From: Lantana camara | Taxonomy: Eukaryota; Streptophyta; Magnoliopsida; Lamiales; Verbenaceae | Direction of reading: 5' to 3' | Length of the DNA stretch: 64,000 bases | Assembly (NCBI GenBank): GCA_037501455.1 | Contig: CM074858.1 | Location: 103,326,001 to 103,390,000 of the forward strand | Shown: one piece after another, positions 33,808 to 46,133 of the stretch | Layout of the letters: every line of letters begins with the position of its first letter | Numbering within the stretch: position 1 is the first letter of the stretch | Made by a program: the position numbers and the translations under genes | The notes under the pieces: generated by a model | What the model saw: only the letters and a program-made list of their open reading frames with translations | Databases searched by the model: none | What the model was told of the DNA's origin: nothing

Positions 33808-34360
33808 ATAGGTGTGTTGGTTTAGGTCCGTAGCTTAGGTAGGTTCATGAATGGTCGTTTTAGACGAGAGTTGCTCGTTTCGGTTGAAATTCGGGGATCC
33901 AAATGGTCTTAGAAAAATATGAGGCTTGACCCATTGGATCCGAATCATCGATACGAGTCCAATGGAGATGACGGAACTCGATTTCGAGTTCCCGAGCTCA
34001 AGATACGCTGCCCGGAACACAAGGTGCGTTAAATGCTCTTTAGCCCCTTTTTCTGTTCCGATCACACAAACGATTCCAAAATTCAAATGTACAATAACAA
34101 AATCATGCAACGAGCATACAACCATAATCATAATATACATAATTCACTCATACCAAGTTTTCACAAAAAAAGGAAATCAATTCAAATAGATACGACACTC
34201 AAACACGATCATAAATGCATAAACGTTCAAGAGTCCATATTCAATTAATAAAAACTAAAAAAAAGAGAAATACTAATGAAAGCATATATAATTAATTTAA
34301 TTTCGCATATTGGTAATCAATTACGTTATGCTTATACAACTGAAAAATCGGGGTGTTACA

Positions 34361-35832
34361 TTTCAACCTTCCCAAAGTCAAAAGCCAATATTCAATAAAT
34401 AATTTAATTCCTAATTAATTATTTATTGGGTTAAGTAATTTTGAGAATAGTCTTAACAATTAATTCATAATTAATTAAAAGACTAAAATTAATTAATCAT
34501 GATTTAATTAATTAATTCTAGAAAAGAATTCGCCTACGAAATAAATCGTACGTTCAAGGCCACGTCACCGACACACTTGTGTGACACGTGTCGCCCACGT
34601 GTGCATGACACGTGGCAGTCACGTACGGTGCGTGACAGGTGCCGTTCCACGATGTCGTGGGCCTATTTCAATCAACAATTTGATCCTTCGTTAATCATAT
34701 TAAGATCCTACCATAACCCTCGTATTCTGGCATTTGTGTGTGACCCTTTAGGTTCATTATTCGATTAGCACTAACAGTAATTAATTAATTCCCATAATTA
34801 ATTAACCACTTCACAGTTCACACTACCGTAATCTAGCAATGGGTGTGTGACCCCTAGCCGAATAACGAAATGAATCGAAGAACCTTTCAGTCAATGACAA
34901 TCAGTTAAATACGATCCTCCTACAACTCCATCTCTCAATCAAGAACTAACGCATGGGAATATTCTCAGAGCCTTGTTATTCTTTATCTTTAAAGTTAAGT
35001 TCGTTTCATATCCATTTAGATCTCAATCCAAAAAAACCCCATTTTCTTGATGTCTTGATCTTTTATCCACCTTGGCCAAGGGTTTAATATTTAACGGACT
35101 ACAAACAACTTAATCAGTAAGAGATCATTCTTGTTCTTAACAAGTGTAGGTCCTTTATCGATTCTACTAATTCTATATATGCCACTTGTGTAATCCCAAC
35201 ATAGACCATGGTTCAGGTGTCTATATGGCGATACCCTTTTGAACCTATATCAAAGTTTACAGAGTTAGCTCATATGAGACATTACAGAATCTCAAGTCAA
35301 AGGATTATTAATCACGTCATTGACCAGTGAGATATTTCATAATCTGGAAGTTTCTAGGAGACTTCCTTTCCCATTTAGGAATGTTCTCACACGGGACATC
35401 TCAGTGATGAAGTTCTTGTAACAATCACCCTTATGTATTATGAACGCATCATCATATGCACTTATCACTCCATGAAACTGAGTGACCCTTCAAAAGGACA
35501 TAATCACATAAGCAAGTCTCAGCAGAGTCAAGGTCGACACTCCCACTGTCTGTCGGACTCATCGACTTGGAGAAGTTTCTAATCCTCACCCATGGAGTTA
35601 AGAACTTGTTTCATGTGCCGTTCCCATAAAGGCAAAGTTCTTAACGGCCTCATCGGATTAGGGGAGTTCAAAACATGCAAAACACAGTCAAACCCAAACA
35701 GACATAAATAAGCACATAAACAAGTGATTGCCTATGAACAAAATCATCTCGTATATTATTCAAAGATTGTTTGTGATTTTACAAAGGAAATAGTAAAGCA
35801 TAAACACTGCTTTAAGGGCATTACTCCTAACA
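34361..35832 (-). repeat. Copia-II 5' LTR (outermost element), 5' segment
   Basis: On the minus strand the LTR starts TGTTAGGAGTAATGCCC at 35832 and carries the same landmarks as the other Copia-II LTRs: CAATCTTTGAATAA, the block ending in CCTAAATGGGAAAGG, and a CACGTG cluster (34585-34614). It is clearly diverged from the LTRs of the young copy, so it is the older host of this nest. The other LTR and the coding region of this element are not in the window. Confidence 0.8.
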
Positions 35833-36228
35833 ATTAATATTGAGCGAATTATCAAAAAATAGTTTAAAACAAGATTTGATCGAGATGATCGAAACCAAAA
35901 ACTGTTGAAAGAAGTGAGATTTAGTTGAGAAAAATTGATGTTGGGATATTGTCATGGTGGTGCTTTAGGGGTGGGGGGTGGGGTGAGGGAGAGAGAGGAG
36001 AAAGAGATGTGATTTAGAATTAGAGTGTTTGGAGGTGATTTATAATATAACATAGAAGATAATTATTACACATTACAATTACTAATTTTTTGTTAAAATA
36101 TTTTGTCAAAACAATTTTCTAATGTGAAAAAAATATTTGTTATATTATAATTAATGTTATAGTATATGACGATGTCAGAAGTTGGTGGCCGATGAAGCTA
36201 CTAATTCGACTAGCTTGATGACTAAAGA
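35833..36228. other. Short non-repetitive gap between the two nests
   Basis: No gene or recognised element. A GA- and G-rich stretch (about 35955-36012, GGGGTGGGGGGTGGGG then GAGAGAGAGG) is the only feature of note. The last five bases, AAAGA, are the left target duplication of gypsy-D. Confidence 0.6.
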
Positions 36229-37390
36229 TGTAGCACCCCAAGCGGTGGGCGCCACATCCGCTGTACTAGAGCCCGACAAGTGTAACGAAATAGAGAATCT
36301 GTACGTGCACCAAGCACTAGCGAACGGGTGACAAACAAAAGGCCCTCCTAAGTTAGGCGGTCTAAACCCTCAAACAAAGCACGCAAAACATAAACATACC
36401 AGAGTGGAAGCATTAACGAAACAAACATAGGCATATTGTGAAGCTATACCAGACTGGAACACATTAAATACAAACTTACCTCCACTGCCAAAAACTTACA
36501 AACACATAATTCGAATTACAAAGGATCAAAGTGTACAATGTAGAACATGCTCTAAACAAAATGCAGACTCGACCAAAGCTACCAAGGACACAAAAGACAA
36601 CAAACCGCCTAGCTCGAACCAACGGATCAGAACCTGCAAACTAAAGACATAAAGAGAATGGGGTCAGTCACATTGACTGAGTGAGGGGCTACACACGCAC
36701 GAGTACATACGTATACGAAGCACAACACATATCATAGTGGGGAGTTCATGAACCGGGGCGTGGTTTTTGCATTCTAAATCATTTTCTCATGTGATAATAC
36801 ATATAGGGAGAGAAAGAGTTAGGTCGTAGGTCAAAACCACTAAATTTTATTAATTGAGAATCCACTCCCATTTCACGAACTATTACATAACAGACTAACA
36901 TATCGAAACATACACATAAAGCAAACCTGCAAACAAAAGGGAAAATATGCATAGGGATATTATCCATGCCGGATCTCTCTTACCCACATCACGATGATCA
37001 TGCACATGGGTAATACCCGGCATCCCGAGTCTCCCTTACCCATAATCATCGAGCCCCAAGCAGATTCAGAGTCAGAGTCTTACCAGAATCAGAGGCATAA
37101 CAAGATCCAAGACCAAGTCCATGATCGTATTCATAACCCAAAGCATACCATATTCATATCATAATCATATCCGTAGTCATAACACATCATATTCATAAGC
37201 ATACCCACACGTATATCGTATTCTTGTTCATAATCATAGCTTATTCACAGTCCTATTCCTAAACATATTCCTAGCCTATTCTTAATCACAACGTAATCAT
37301 ATCATAGTTATGTTTATAATTCTAACATACTTATACCCTAGCGTGTTCATATCCTAGCGTAATCATATCTAACATAATCATAATTCTAAC

Positions 37391-38755
37391 TAGGGATGGT
37401 AACGATCCGAGCCGAGCCGAGCCTTGGAATTTTTTAGGGGCTCGGGCTCGCTAGAAAATTGAGGGTTTCAAACCTGGTTCGCGAGCCAACGAGCCAGGCT
37501 TTTCTGGCTCGGGCTTGGATCGAGGCCTGGCTGGCGAGGGCTTGGCTCGGCTCGCGAACTAGGTATCCTGCTTGGTTTTTCCCTTTTTTTTTTTTTTAAT
37601 ACCAGAATTAAAACAACATTAATTCAGTCCATATTATTCTAGAATTAAAACAATCATTACAGAATTCAAACCAGCATCTCAGTCCAACATTCATTCAGTC
37701 TAATAAACATAAATATAACAAGATTCATTCAAATAAAACATAAAAACAATGAACAATTTTGACATCTCTCTTCATCTCTCCTGCCAGGCTTCAATCCTGC
37801 ATAAATGCATTTAAAAGAAAGAACTAAATTAGAGCAGGGCAGCCAATAAAAATCAAAATTTCATCTTAAATCATCAATTTACAGCCATTAATAATCATGA
37901 AATGCCTAAACTTTCAGCCATGAAACATAAATTTCAGCTATGAAACTGCAAACTTTTAGCTATTAAACTTGAAACATAAATATCAGCTATGAAACATCAA
38001 ATTCAGCCATGAAACATAAATATCAGCCATTAAAACTCAAACTTTCAGCCATTACTCTTCAATTTCATCAATTAAAATTAAATTTCAGCCATGAAGGATG
38101 AGTCGCGTGGACAGCGGAAGTGCTAAATTTCAGCCATTACCTTTAAATCTGGAATGCGGAGTGTGGACAGTGGAGGTGCTAAACTGGTGGGCGTGGTGGC
38201 GTTGTGTGGTGGTGGCGCTTGGAGAAGGATGAGTCGTGTGGTGGATTGGAGGTGGAGCTGCAGCCTATGTCAGAGAAAGAATGGGCGGCGTTGCGTCGGA
38301 CGTTGGAGAGGAAGTAGTTATGCGGAGGAGGGCACTCGTCGGAGGTGGCACTCGCCGGTGGTGATCTTGGAAGATAGCGGCAGAGAGAGGTGGTCTTGGA
38401 AGAGAGAGAGCAGAGAGGGGCGGCGTGCGAAACTGCAAGTTTTGGAAGAAAGAGAGCAGAGTTAGGGTTTTGCCAAATTGTTTTTATTATTCACCTTGAC
38501 TTTTAGTATATATTATTATATAATAGATATATAGTATATATTAATATATAGAGTTATCAGCTATATATATATATAATATATATATAAATATTTTTTTTAA
38601 AAAAATATTAAGGTTCGCGAGCCCACGAACAGAAATGTATGGGCTCGGGCTTAGATCACAGGAGTGGCGAGCCGAACCCAAGCTCGGCTTGGCTCGTCCT
38701 CAACGAACCCAAGCCCGAACCTTACACGAGCCAGCTCGGCTCATTGCCATCCCTA
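37391..38755. mobile_element. Non-autonomous hAT-like element (1365 bp)
   Basis: Terminal inverted repeats start TAGGGATGGTAACGA on the left and, on the opposite strand at the right, TAGGGATGGCAATGA. They continue into GAGCCGAGC-rich sequence on both sides. A perfect 8-bp target duplication ATTCTAAC (37383-37390 and 38756-38763) is the hAT hallmark. There is no transposase. Inside are degenerate repeats of CAGCCATGAAACATAAAT (about 37910-38100), a GGTGG-rich stretch holding a 103-codon frame (38154-38465) that has no recognisable domain, and an AT-rich TATATA block (38500-38600). Confidence 0.88.
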
Positions 38756-39735
38756 ATTCTAACATAATCATAATTCTAACATAATCATATCGGATTCTTA
38801 ATTAAATCATATACCTAATCATATTCATAACATAACAAACCTACACATTCTAGTACCTAGCATAGCATATTCTATAACATAGATCATAATTATACGTTCA
38901 TAGCTCACACACATTTACGTATACATAGGGCTTATAATCGCATGCATAAATAATGGTCACATTTTATTAGGGTTTATCTATAACCTAACCTCACTTTACA
39001 CCAATGAAACCGGTCAAACGGGGAGAAAAGCAACGCCTACGGAGCAACCTCGTCACCAACGGGATACTCCACTGAACAAGACAAACATCAAAGACATACT
39101 TAGACTAAAAATGAACCATATAAATGCTCGGCAAATGCATATGAATGCAAATGATGCGATGCAAGTGACAAACGTTCAAACTTAGACACATCGAATCAAT
39201 TACCACGTTATCATATCAACAACATATAAATCGAACTCATAACATATTAAATAAACTCATAACACATCATATAATAGCATACCAAGAGCATACACGAAGC
39301 TAAAACACATAAGGAAGCAACAAGAGATGACATTTGGAGCATATAAATTCATATTTTGCACATAACTCGTCAAATAGATCCATAAACTTAATACAATGCT
39401 CATAACATATCATTTAACATGTTAACAATTCATATATATCATAAAAGAAACAAGAAAGTATCATATGAGAATAATAAATGAGGCATTTACTCATGCATTT
39501 CAAATAAGGGAGCATTTAGGTCACATAAGAGCATATGAAGTCATAACTCGAAAATGGGCAAATAAAAGAAGCCTTATAATTAGAATTAATATCAAACCAC
39601 ATTATAGTACAACTTAACACACAATATAACATGTTAGCAATGCATAAGATTACACAAAACAACACAAACGCACAAGAAAACAAGCCTGAAACCTCCCCTA
39701 CGTCGCAGCCATTCAAGGCCAAAAAAAGAGGGGTG

Positions 39736-39822
39736 TGACGGGGGTTACTACTCCTATTCACAAATGGGGTAACCCCCATTACCTAAGGTAGTAGCTCAGG
39801 CCTTGAGCAGACATGGAGGTAG
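39736..39822. repeat. Palindrome array remnant in gypsy-D LTR, left of Copia-II insertion
   Basis: A GGTAACCCCCATTACC unit (39768-39783, arms GGTAA/TTACC) and a degenerate unit to its left (GTGACGGGGGTTAC, 39734-39747). On the far side of the inserted Copia-II LTR the array continues with GGTAACACCCGTTACC (47769-47784, arms of 6 bp) and GTTACCGTGACC (about 47800-47811). Its start is about 1.2 kb from the LTR 5' end, matching the arrays of gypsy-A, -B and -C. There are few units, so support is weaker than in the other three. Confidence 0.6.
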
Positions 39823-40244
39823 TGTTAGGAATAGTACCCTGAAAGCCGATGTAATAGTCTGCTTTAGTACTTTTCTTTTGTAAATCACAGGCAATCTTTA
39901 GTATGGATGTCGCACGAGTCGTGGGTCCATATTGAAAGATAGGTGATGCAAAAACAATTACTAAGAGTTCTAAAGGTGTTAGAATTGGTAAGTTGTACCT
40001 ACCTAGGGTTCTTACTTAGAATGTCCGCGAGTCGTGGGTTCGAGGTAAAATGCCTAGGATCTTAGTACCCATTGGGAAACGTGTTCCTCTTAGATCTTTG
40101 GGAATTCTAGATCTTTGAAAAACAGTGGGAGATACATTAGATTAAAGACCTTATCTTTTGTATATCGTTATAATTCAGCATGCTCACTAGTTCTCTGATT
40201 TACCATTTAGGTCGTAGATTCTGTGATTCTCTACGTGTTTTGAA

Positions 40245-43200
40245 ATGGCAACCAAAAACCCTCTTGTATCGATCCTCGAGTCAAACAAGTTGACTGGTCC
40301 CAACTATTCTGATTGGCTGAGGAATCTAAAAATCATTTTAGATTCTGAGAAGAGAACTTATGTTCTCTTCGAAGGGGAGCCTAGTCCCGAAGGGGAGGCT
40401 CCCACTCGGGCCTAGCGGGACGCGATTCAGAAGTGGAAGGATGATAATCTCCAAGCCCGTTTCCTTATGTTGGCTAACATGTCTCCAGACTTGCAAAGGC
40501 AACATGAGGCCATGGAATTCGCTTGGGAGATTTACGACCACTTAGAGCAACTTTACCGCCCTCATGAACGTGTTACAAGGTATAACACTTCGAAGGAATT
40601 GTTCCACTTGAGAATGAGGGAAGGTTCAAGTGTCCATGAATATGGACTCAAGTTTCTTGCCCTTACTGAGAAACTTGCCTCCATGGACATGCCACTGAAA
40701 GATGAGCTCTCAGTGGATCTGTTGCTAGCTTCGCTCCCACCATCATTCAACCCATTTGTCCTTAACTTCAACATGAATCATGCTGGTGCTACTGTAGCTG
40801 AGCTGATTAGTCAGCTTGTGACTGCTGAAAGCACGATCAAGAAGGACAATAAGGTTTTGATGGTGAATGCTCCATCTTCCTCTTCTGGGCCTTCTAAAGG
40901 TAAGGGCAAGAAAGCCCAAAAGAAGAAGAAGAAACCCCTTAGGCCCACTGGTGGCATTTTGAAGGGGAAGGCCCAAAAGAAGAAGCGTGATCAGAAAGAG
41001 GATGTTTGCTTTCATTGTGGCAAAGCGGGACATTGGAGGAGAAACTGCCCAGAGTACAAGGCTACTCTAAAGAAAGGTATCTTTCTCGTTGAAGTAAATC
41101 TTTCTATTAATTCTAGTTCTTGGGTACTTGATACCGGTTGTGGAACTCATATCTGTAATGATGTACAGTTGCTAAGTGAAGTCCAACAACTCAAAGAAGG
41201 AGAATGTGCCTTGAAGATCGGCGATGGCTCAAATGTTGAAGCTCGAGCTTTAGGCACAATTAGATTAGATTTAGGTAGTTTTGAGTTAGTCTTAAATAAA
41301 GTCCTTTATGTACCGAGCATTATTCTTAATATAATTTCAGTTCCAATATTAGATTGTGAAGGTTATGAAACTTATATTAAGAATGGTAAATATTTTATCA
41401 AACGGAACAACTCTTCCGTTCACATCGGTACTCTAAGTAATGGACTTTACCTAACTCAAAATATCAATATTATGAATATACAACGAGAAACAAAGCGTAA
41501 GAGAGATGACAAAGTTTCAGCTCCCTTATGGCACGCTAGATTAGGACACATTTCCAAGAACAGAATTAGCAAGATAAACACTTTAGGATCATTCTCTGAA
41601 AATGATCTTAAGGAGTTAACTTCTTGCGAATCCTGTCTCAAAGGAAAAATGTCCAAAGTCCCTTTTAAAGGAACTGTGGAACGTGCCACTAAGGTCTTGG
41701 ATTTGATCCATACTGATGTTTGTGGACCGCTTAGTGTAAGAACTAGAAACAATCATCAGTATTTCATAACCTTTACTGATGACTTTAGTCGGTATGGTTA
41801 TGTATACTTAATGAAGTATAAATCTGAAGCTTTTGAGAAATTCTTAGAATTTCAAAAGGAGGTTGAGAACCAAACTGGTCACAAGATCAAAGCACTTCGA
41901 TCTGATCGAGGAGGCGAGTATCTTAGTGAAGAATTCCTTAATCATCTCAAAGATAATGGGATTATCTCTCAGTGGACTCCTCCGGGAACTCCTCAGCTTA
42001 ATGGAGTTTCTGAGAGAAGGAATCGAACCCTACTTGATATGGTTCGTTCCATGATGAGTTTCACTGACTTACCACCTTCTTTCTGGGGTTATGCCCTAGA
42101 AAGTGCAGCAAAGATTCTGAATCTAGTTCCCTCTAAGTCAGTCCCTAAAACGCCCTATGAAATGTGGCATGGTAAAATCCCTAGTTATTCTTACTTAAGA
42201 ATTTGGGGTTATCCTGCTTACGTGAAGAGGACAGTGGGAGATAAGTTAGAATCTCGGTCTAACTTATGCTACTTTGTAGGTTATCCTAAGGAATCTATAG
42301 GATACTACTTCTATGATCAATCTGAGCAAAAGGTGTTTGTTTCCAGAAATGCCACTTTTCTTGAGGAATCGTTCCTTAAAGAAAAGAAAGGCAAGATCGT
42401 AAAATTAGAAGAAGTACAAAGTGATCCCACACCACCCACTGAAGAAACGCCCCCTTTTGATCAACCACAACCAATCACGAATTTCGATACACATGAAAAT
42501 CCTCCTCTGAGGCGTTCTGAACGCACTCCTAGACAGCCGGAGAGATGGTATGGATTCTTCCATGAAATCTCTCAAAAGGATAATGATCCTTTAACATATG
42601 AGGAGGCACTTTCAGATTCTGACTCTGAACAGTGGATAGAAGCCATGAAATCCGAAATGGACTCCATGAACTCCAACCAAGTTTGGACCTTGGTAGATTT
42701 GCCTGATGGGGTCAAACCCATAGGTTGCGAATGGATCTTTAAGAGAAAGCTTGGAGTTGATGGAAGCATTGCAGCCTATAAAGCAAGACTGGTTGCAAAA
42801 GGATTCACTCAAAGACCCGGCGTGGACTTTGATGAAACCTTTTCGCCAGTTGCAATGCAAAAGTCTATTCGGATCATGCTTGTCATTGCTGCATATTATG
42901 ACTATGAGATATGGCAAATGGATGTGAAAACTGCCTTTCTCAATGGTGACATTGACAAAGACATTTATATGGAGCAACCCATAGGTTTCACATTCAGTGG
43001 GAGTGAGCAAAAGGTTTGCAAACTCCAAAGATCAATCTATGGATTGAAACAGGCTTCTAGGAATTGGAGCATTCGATTTGATGAATCAGTCAAAGCGTTT
43101 GGCTTCATTCAAATTTTGAATGAGTCCTGTGTGTATAGAAAGGAATTGGAGACCTCAGTGCAATTCTTAGTACGTTATGTTGATGACATCCTTCTTATTG

Positions 43201-44165
43201 GGAATTCGAAGGATGACATGAAAGTGACTAAGTTATGGTTATCGAACCAATTCGAGATGAAAGATCTTGGTGATGCGTCCTATATCCTTGGAATTAAAAT
43301 CTATAGAGATAAATCTAGAAGGTTAATAGGACTATCACAGTCGATGTACATTGACAAAATAATGAAGAGATTCAATATGGAGTCAGCAAAGGTTAAGAAC
43401 CTTCCTATGAGTGTAGGAACATGTCTTTCAAAGAAGATGTGTCCTAAGACTAACCTTGAGAAGGAAAGAATGACTCATACACCATATGCATCAGCAATAG
43501 GTAGCATAATGTATGCAATGTTATGTACTCGGCCGGATGTGGCTTATGCACTTAGTGTAACAAGTCGTTTCCAATCTGACCCTGGAGATGGTCACTGGGC
43601 TGCCGTGAAGAATATTCTTAAGTACTTGAAAAGTACTAAAGATTTATTCTTAGTTTACGGAGGTCAGAAAGATCTTACTGTCGAAGGATACTGCGATGCA
43701 AGCTTTGCATCAGACTTAGATGATTTTAAGTCAATGTCAGGATACATTTTCTGCCTAAACGGCAGAGCAGTGAGTTGGAAGAGTTCCAAGCAAACAACCA
43801 CTGCAGATTCGACCACTGAGGCCGAATACTTAGCTGCAAATGATGCAGCTAAGGAAGGTGTTTGGATTAGAAACTTCATTCAAGAGTTGAATGTTGTTCC
43901 TAGCATGAAAGACCCCATTACTGTGTTTTGTGACAACACTGGGGCGGTTGCTCAAGCAAGAGAACCAAGATCTCACCAACGGACCAAGCACATTATGAGG
44001 AAGTATCACCTAATCCGTGATATTATCAAAAGAGGAGATGTGCAAATTGAGAGGGTCACATCAGCAGAGAACGTGGCAGATCCACTTACTAAACCCCTTA
44101 GTCGAGAAGCTTTCCAAGGTCATCTTCAGAAGATAGGACTTAGAGTAGCTTTAGAATGGCTTTGA
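40245..44165 (+). pseudogene. Copia-II gag-pol of second copy, stop in gag
   Basis: Same polyprotein as at 23776. ATG 40245 starts the gag frame, but codon 57 is TAG (40413-40415) where the other copy has GAG. The frame is then open to the natural stop at 44163-44165. A methionine at 40467 could start a 1232-residue product lacking about the first 74 residues of Gag. CCHC knuckle, DTG protease motif, integrase DDE residues, YVDD and RNase H motifs are all intact, and the C-terminus missing from the copy at 23776 is present (AENVADPLTKPLSREAFQG). With no 5' LTR it has no promoter of its own and should be silent unless read through from outside. Confidence 0.93.
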
Positions 44166-44181
44166 CGGGCAAGTGGGAGAT

Positions 44182-46133
44182 TGTTAGGAATAGTGCCTTA
44201 GAAAGCCGATTGTATATCCGCTTCGTGCTTTTCCTTATTGTAATCACAGACAATCTTTGAATGAAATAACGAATTGAGGCAACACTTCTTTATATGCTCT
44301 TGTTTGGTATGCGTTTACTTTAGCTGTGCATGTATGAGAACTCCCCTAATCCTGATGACTTTAGGACTCTACCATTTAGGTGAAATGGTTCATGGAACGA
44401 GCCCTATATCACATAAGTCATGATTAGTAAAATACTCCAAGCCGATGAGTCCTACAGACAGTGGGAGTGTCAACCTGACTCCTCTAAGGCTTGCTTGTGG
44501 GATCACGCCCTTAAGAAGGACCACCTTGTTTCATGAAGGTGCAAAGTGTATAGTTGATACGTGCGTGATACATGAGGGTGCTTACTTTAATAAGTAAGTT
44601 CACTGAGGTGCCCCATGTGAGAACATTCCTAAATGGGAAAGGAAGTTTCTATTTCAGGAAATGGAAACTTCCAGATTAGGAAATATCTCACGAGTCATTG
44701 ATGTGATTAATTGATCCTTAGACTTGAGGTTCCTTGTCACTTTATGAGTTAACTCTGTAGTCTTAGGTATAAGCTTTAAAGGGTGTCGCCTTAGACAACT
44801 GATTCAAGGCTTATGCTGGGGCTGCACAAGTGATTCATGAAAGTGAATGAGAATCAAGAAAGGACCTACACTTGTATTTGCAAGGTGATCTCTTATTGTG
44901 TAAGTCATTCATATGCCATATGGAGTCCTTGGCCAAGGCAGTAGATCAAGACATCAAGAAAAGGGTTTCTTGGATTGAGATCAAATGGATATGAAATGCA
45001 CTTAGCTTTAAGACCGGATTATTAGGGTTCTGATTATTCCCTTGCCCTAGATCTTAGTTGAGAGATAGTAAGTAGGAGGATTGTATCTCACATGAATCAA
45101 TGACTTAAAGGTTCTGTCGAATCCGAACATTCCAATTCAGCTAGGGGTTAAACACCTGTTGCTAGACTATGGTCGTTTAATCTGTGGACTGATTAATTAA
45201 TTAGTGAATTAATTAATTAGGGTCACTGCTAATTGAATTGAGAATCTAGAGGGTCACACACAACAACTTGGTTACATGAGTTGAGGCTTAGAAATGATTA
45301 AACGAGTTAATCGGGCCAAGAGGGTTCCACACGTGTGAAATCACACGTGTGGCTCACGTGAGTGACACGTGTCACTGTGACACGTGTCACACACGTGTGA
45401 ATATATATATTGTATATATATGTATTAAATAATTAAATGTGTTGATTATTTAATAGACTTTGGTTTAATTTTGAATTAAAAAGAAAGTCTTATTTTGGAG
45501 AAAATAATCTAGTTAATTAATTATGAATTAATTAATTAGATAAAATAAGTTATTTATTTTAAATAAATAAAGTATAAAATAATCCAAAAATAGTTTGGAT
45601 ATTTTTAGCTCTCCTAAAGTTGATTTGAATTTGAATTCAAAGTCAAAGTTGGAAATTACTTGAAGATCAAGTAATAGGAGAGAGGAACCAAAACCCCTGC
45701 CTATGAGGACAAGGATTTCGGCCGCCCCTCCCCTTTCCTATATATAGGGGAGCTCATGCTCCCCTTTAGAGCTAATAGAATTCTTTTGGTTCATGTGTTG
45801 AACACCTTCCTTTCTCCAAGATCAAATAAACCCTAGGTTAATCCTAAACACTAACTAGAGAACTATCATCCTTACTAGTTAGATTGTGATCAAGTTGGTG
45901 GACTTTCTCTAGAGACTTCAAGTTAGAAGTTTGAAGATTCGAGCCTTGCCAAGGAGAGGGGATCAAGCCGCGAGAAGAGCGTTCTTGGGTGGCTTGAAAC
46001 GCTTCAAGAAAGAATAAAAGAAAAGTAAGTTTTCTATCTTTACGAATTTGGATACACGATTGCGAGTTCAAGATCCTTTTGTTGGGAAATTTTTTTTTAA
46101 ATTCCGCTGCTTTCTGATTCGTGTTTTCCAACA
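44182..46133 (+). repeat. Copia-II 3' LTR of second copy
   Basis: 1952 bp, TGTTAGGAATAGTGCCT to TTTTCCAACA, preceded by the polypurine tract GGGCAAGTGGGAGAT (44167-44181). CACGTG cluster at 45327-45399, TATA and hairpin at 45739-45764. After the final CA the older host LTR resumes with ACCTGACTCG. Confidence 0.93.

Larger units (their letters stand above)
6047..34360 (-). mobile_element. Gypsy-A solo LTR, interrupted by three insertions
   Basis: Terminal sequences TGTAGCACC (6047) and GGTGTTACA (34360) are near-perfect inverted ends, flanked by a perfect 5-bp duplication TTTCA. Removing the three nested insertions and their target duplications leaves about 3.34 kb with no coding sequence, so this is a solo LTR. 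The remaining pieces are 6047-7485, 9733-9760, 12710-14033 and 33813-34360. On the minus strand it begins TGTAACACCCCG, typical of Tekay/Del-type Ty3/gypsy LTRs of plants; orientation is inferred from that. A palindrome array lies at 13187-13428. Confidence 0.85.
39902..46133 (+). mobile_element. 5'-deleted Copia-II element inside an older LTR
   Basis: Collinear with the intact copy from 23434 (TATGGATGTCGCACG) to its end, including gag-pol, the polypurine tract and a complete 3' LTR (44182-46133). The 5' LTR, primer site and about 1.9 kb of leader are missing. The left edge joins straight onto the host LTR, which also lost about 210 bp there, so one deletion of about 4 kb across the junction explains both losses. 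Only two of the four leader motifs remain (39908-39925 and 40022-40038). Confidence 0.88.

Noticed and set aside
38154..38465. 103-codon Trp/Arg/Ser-rich frame inside the hAT-like element
   Set aside because: It lies in a GGTGG-rich low-complexity tract, has no transposase motif and no support beyond being open.
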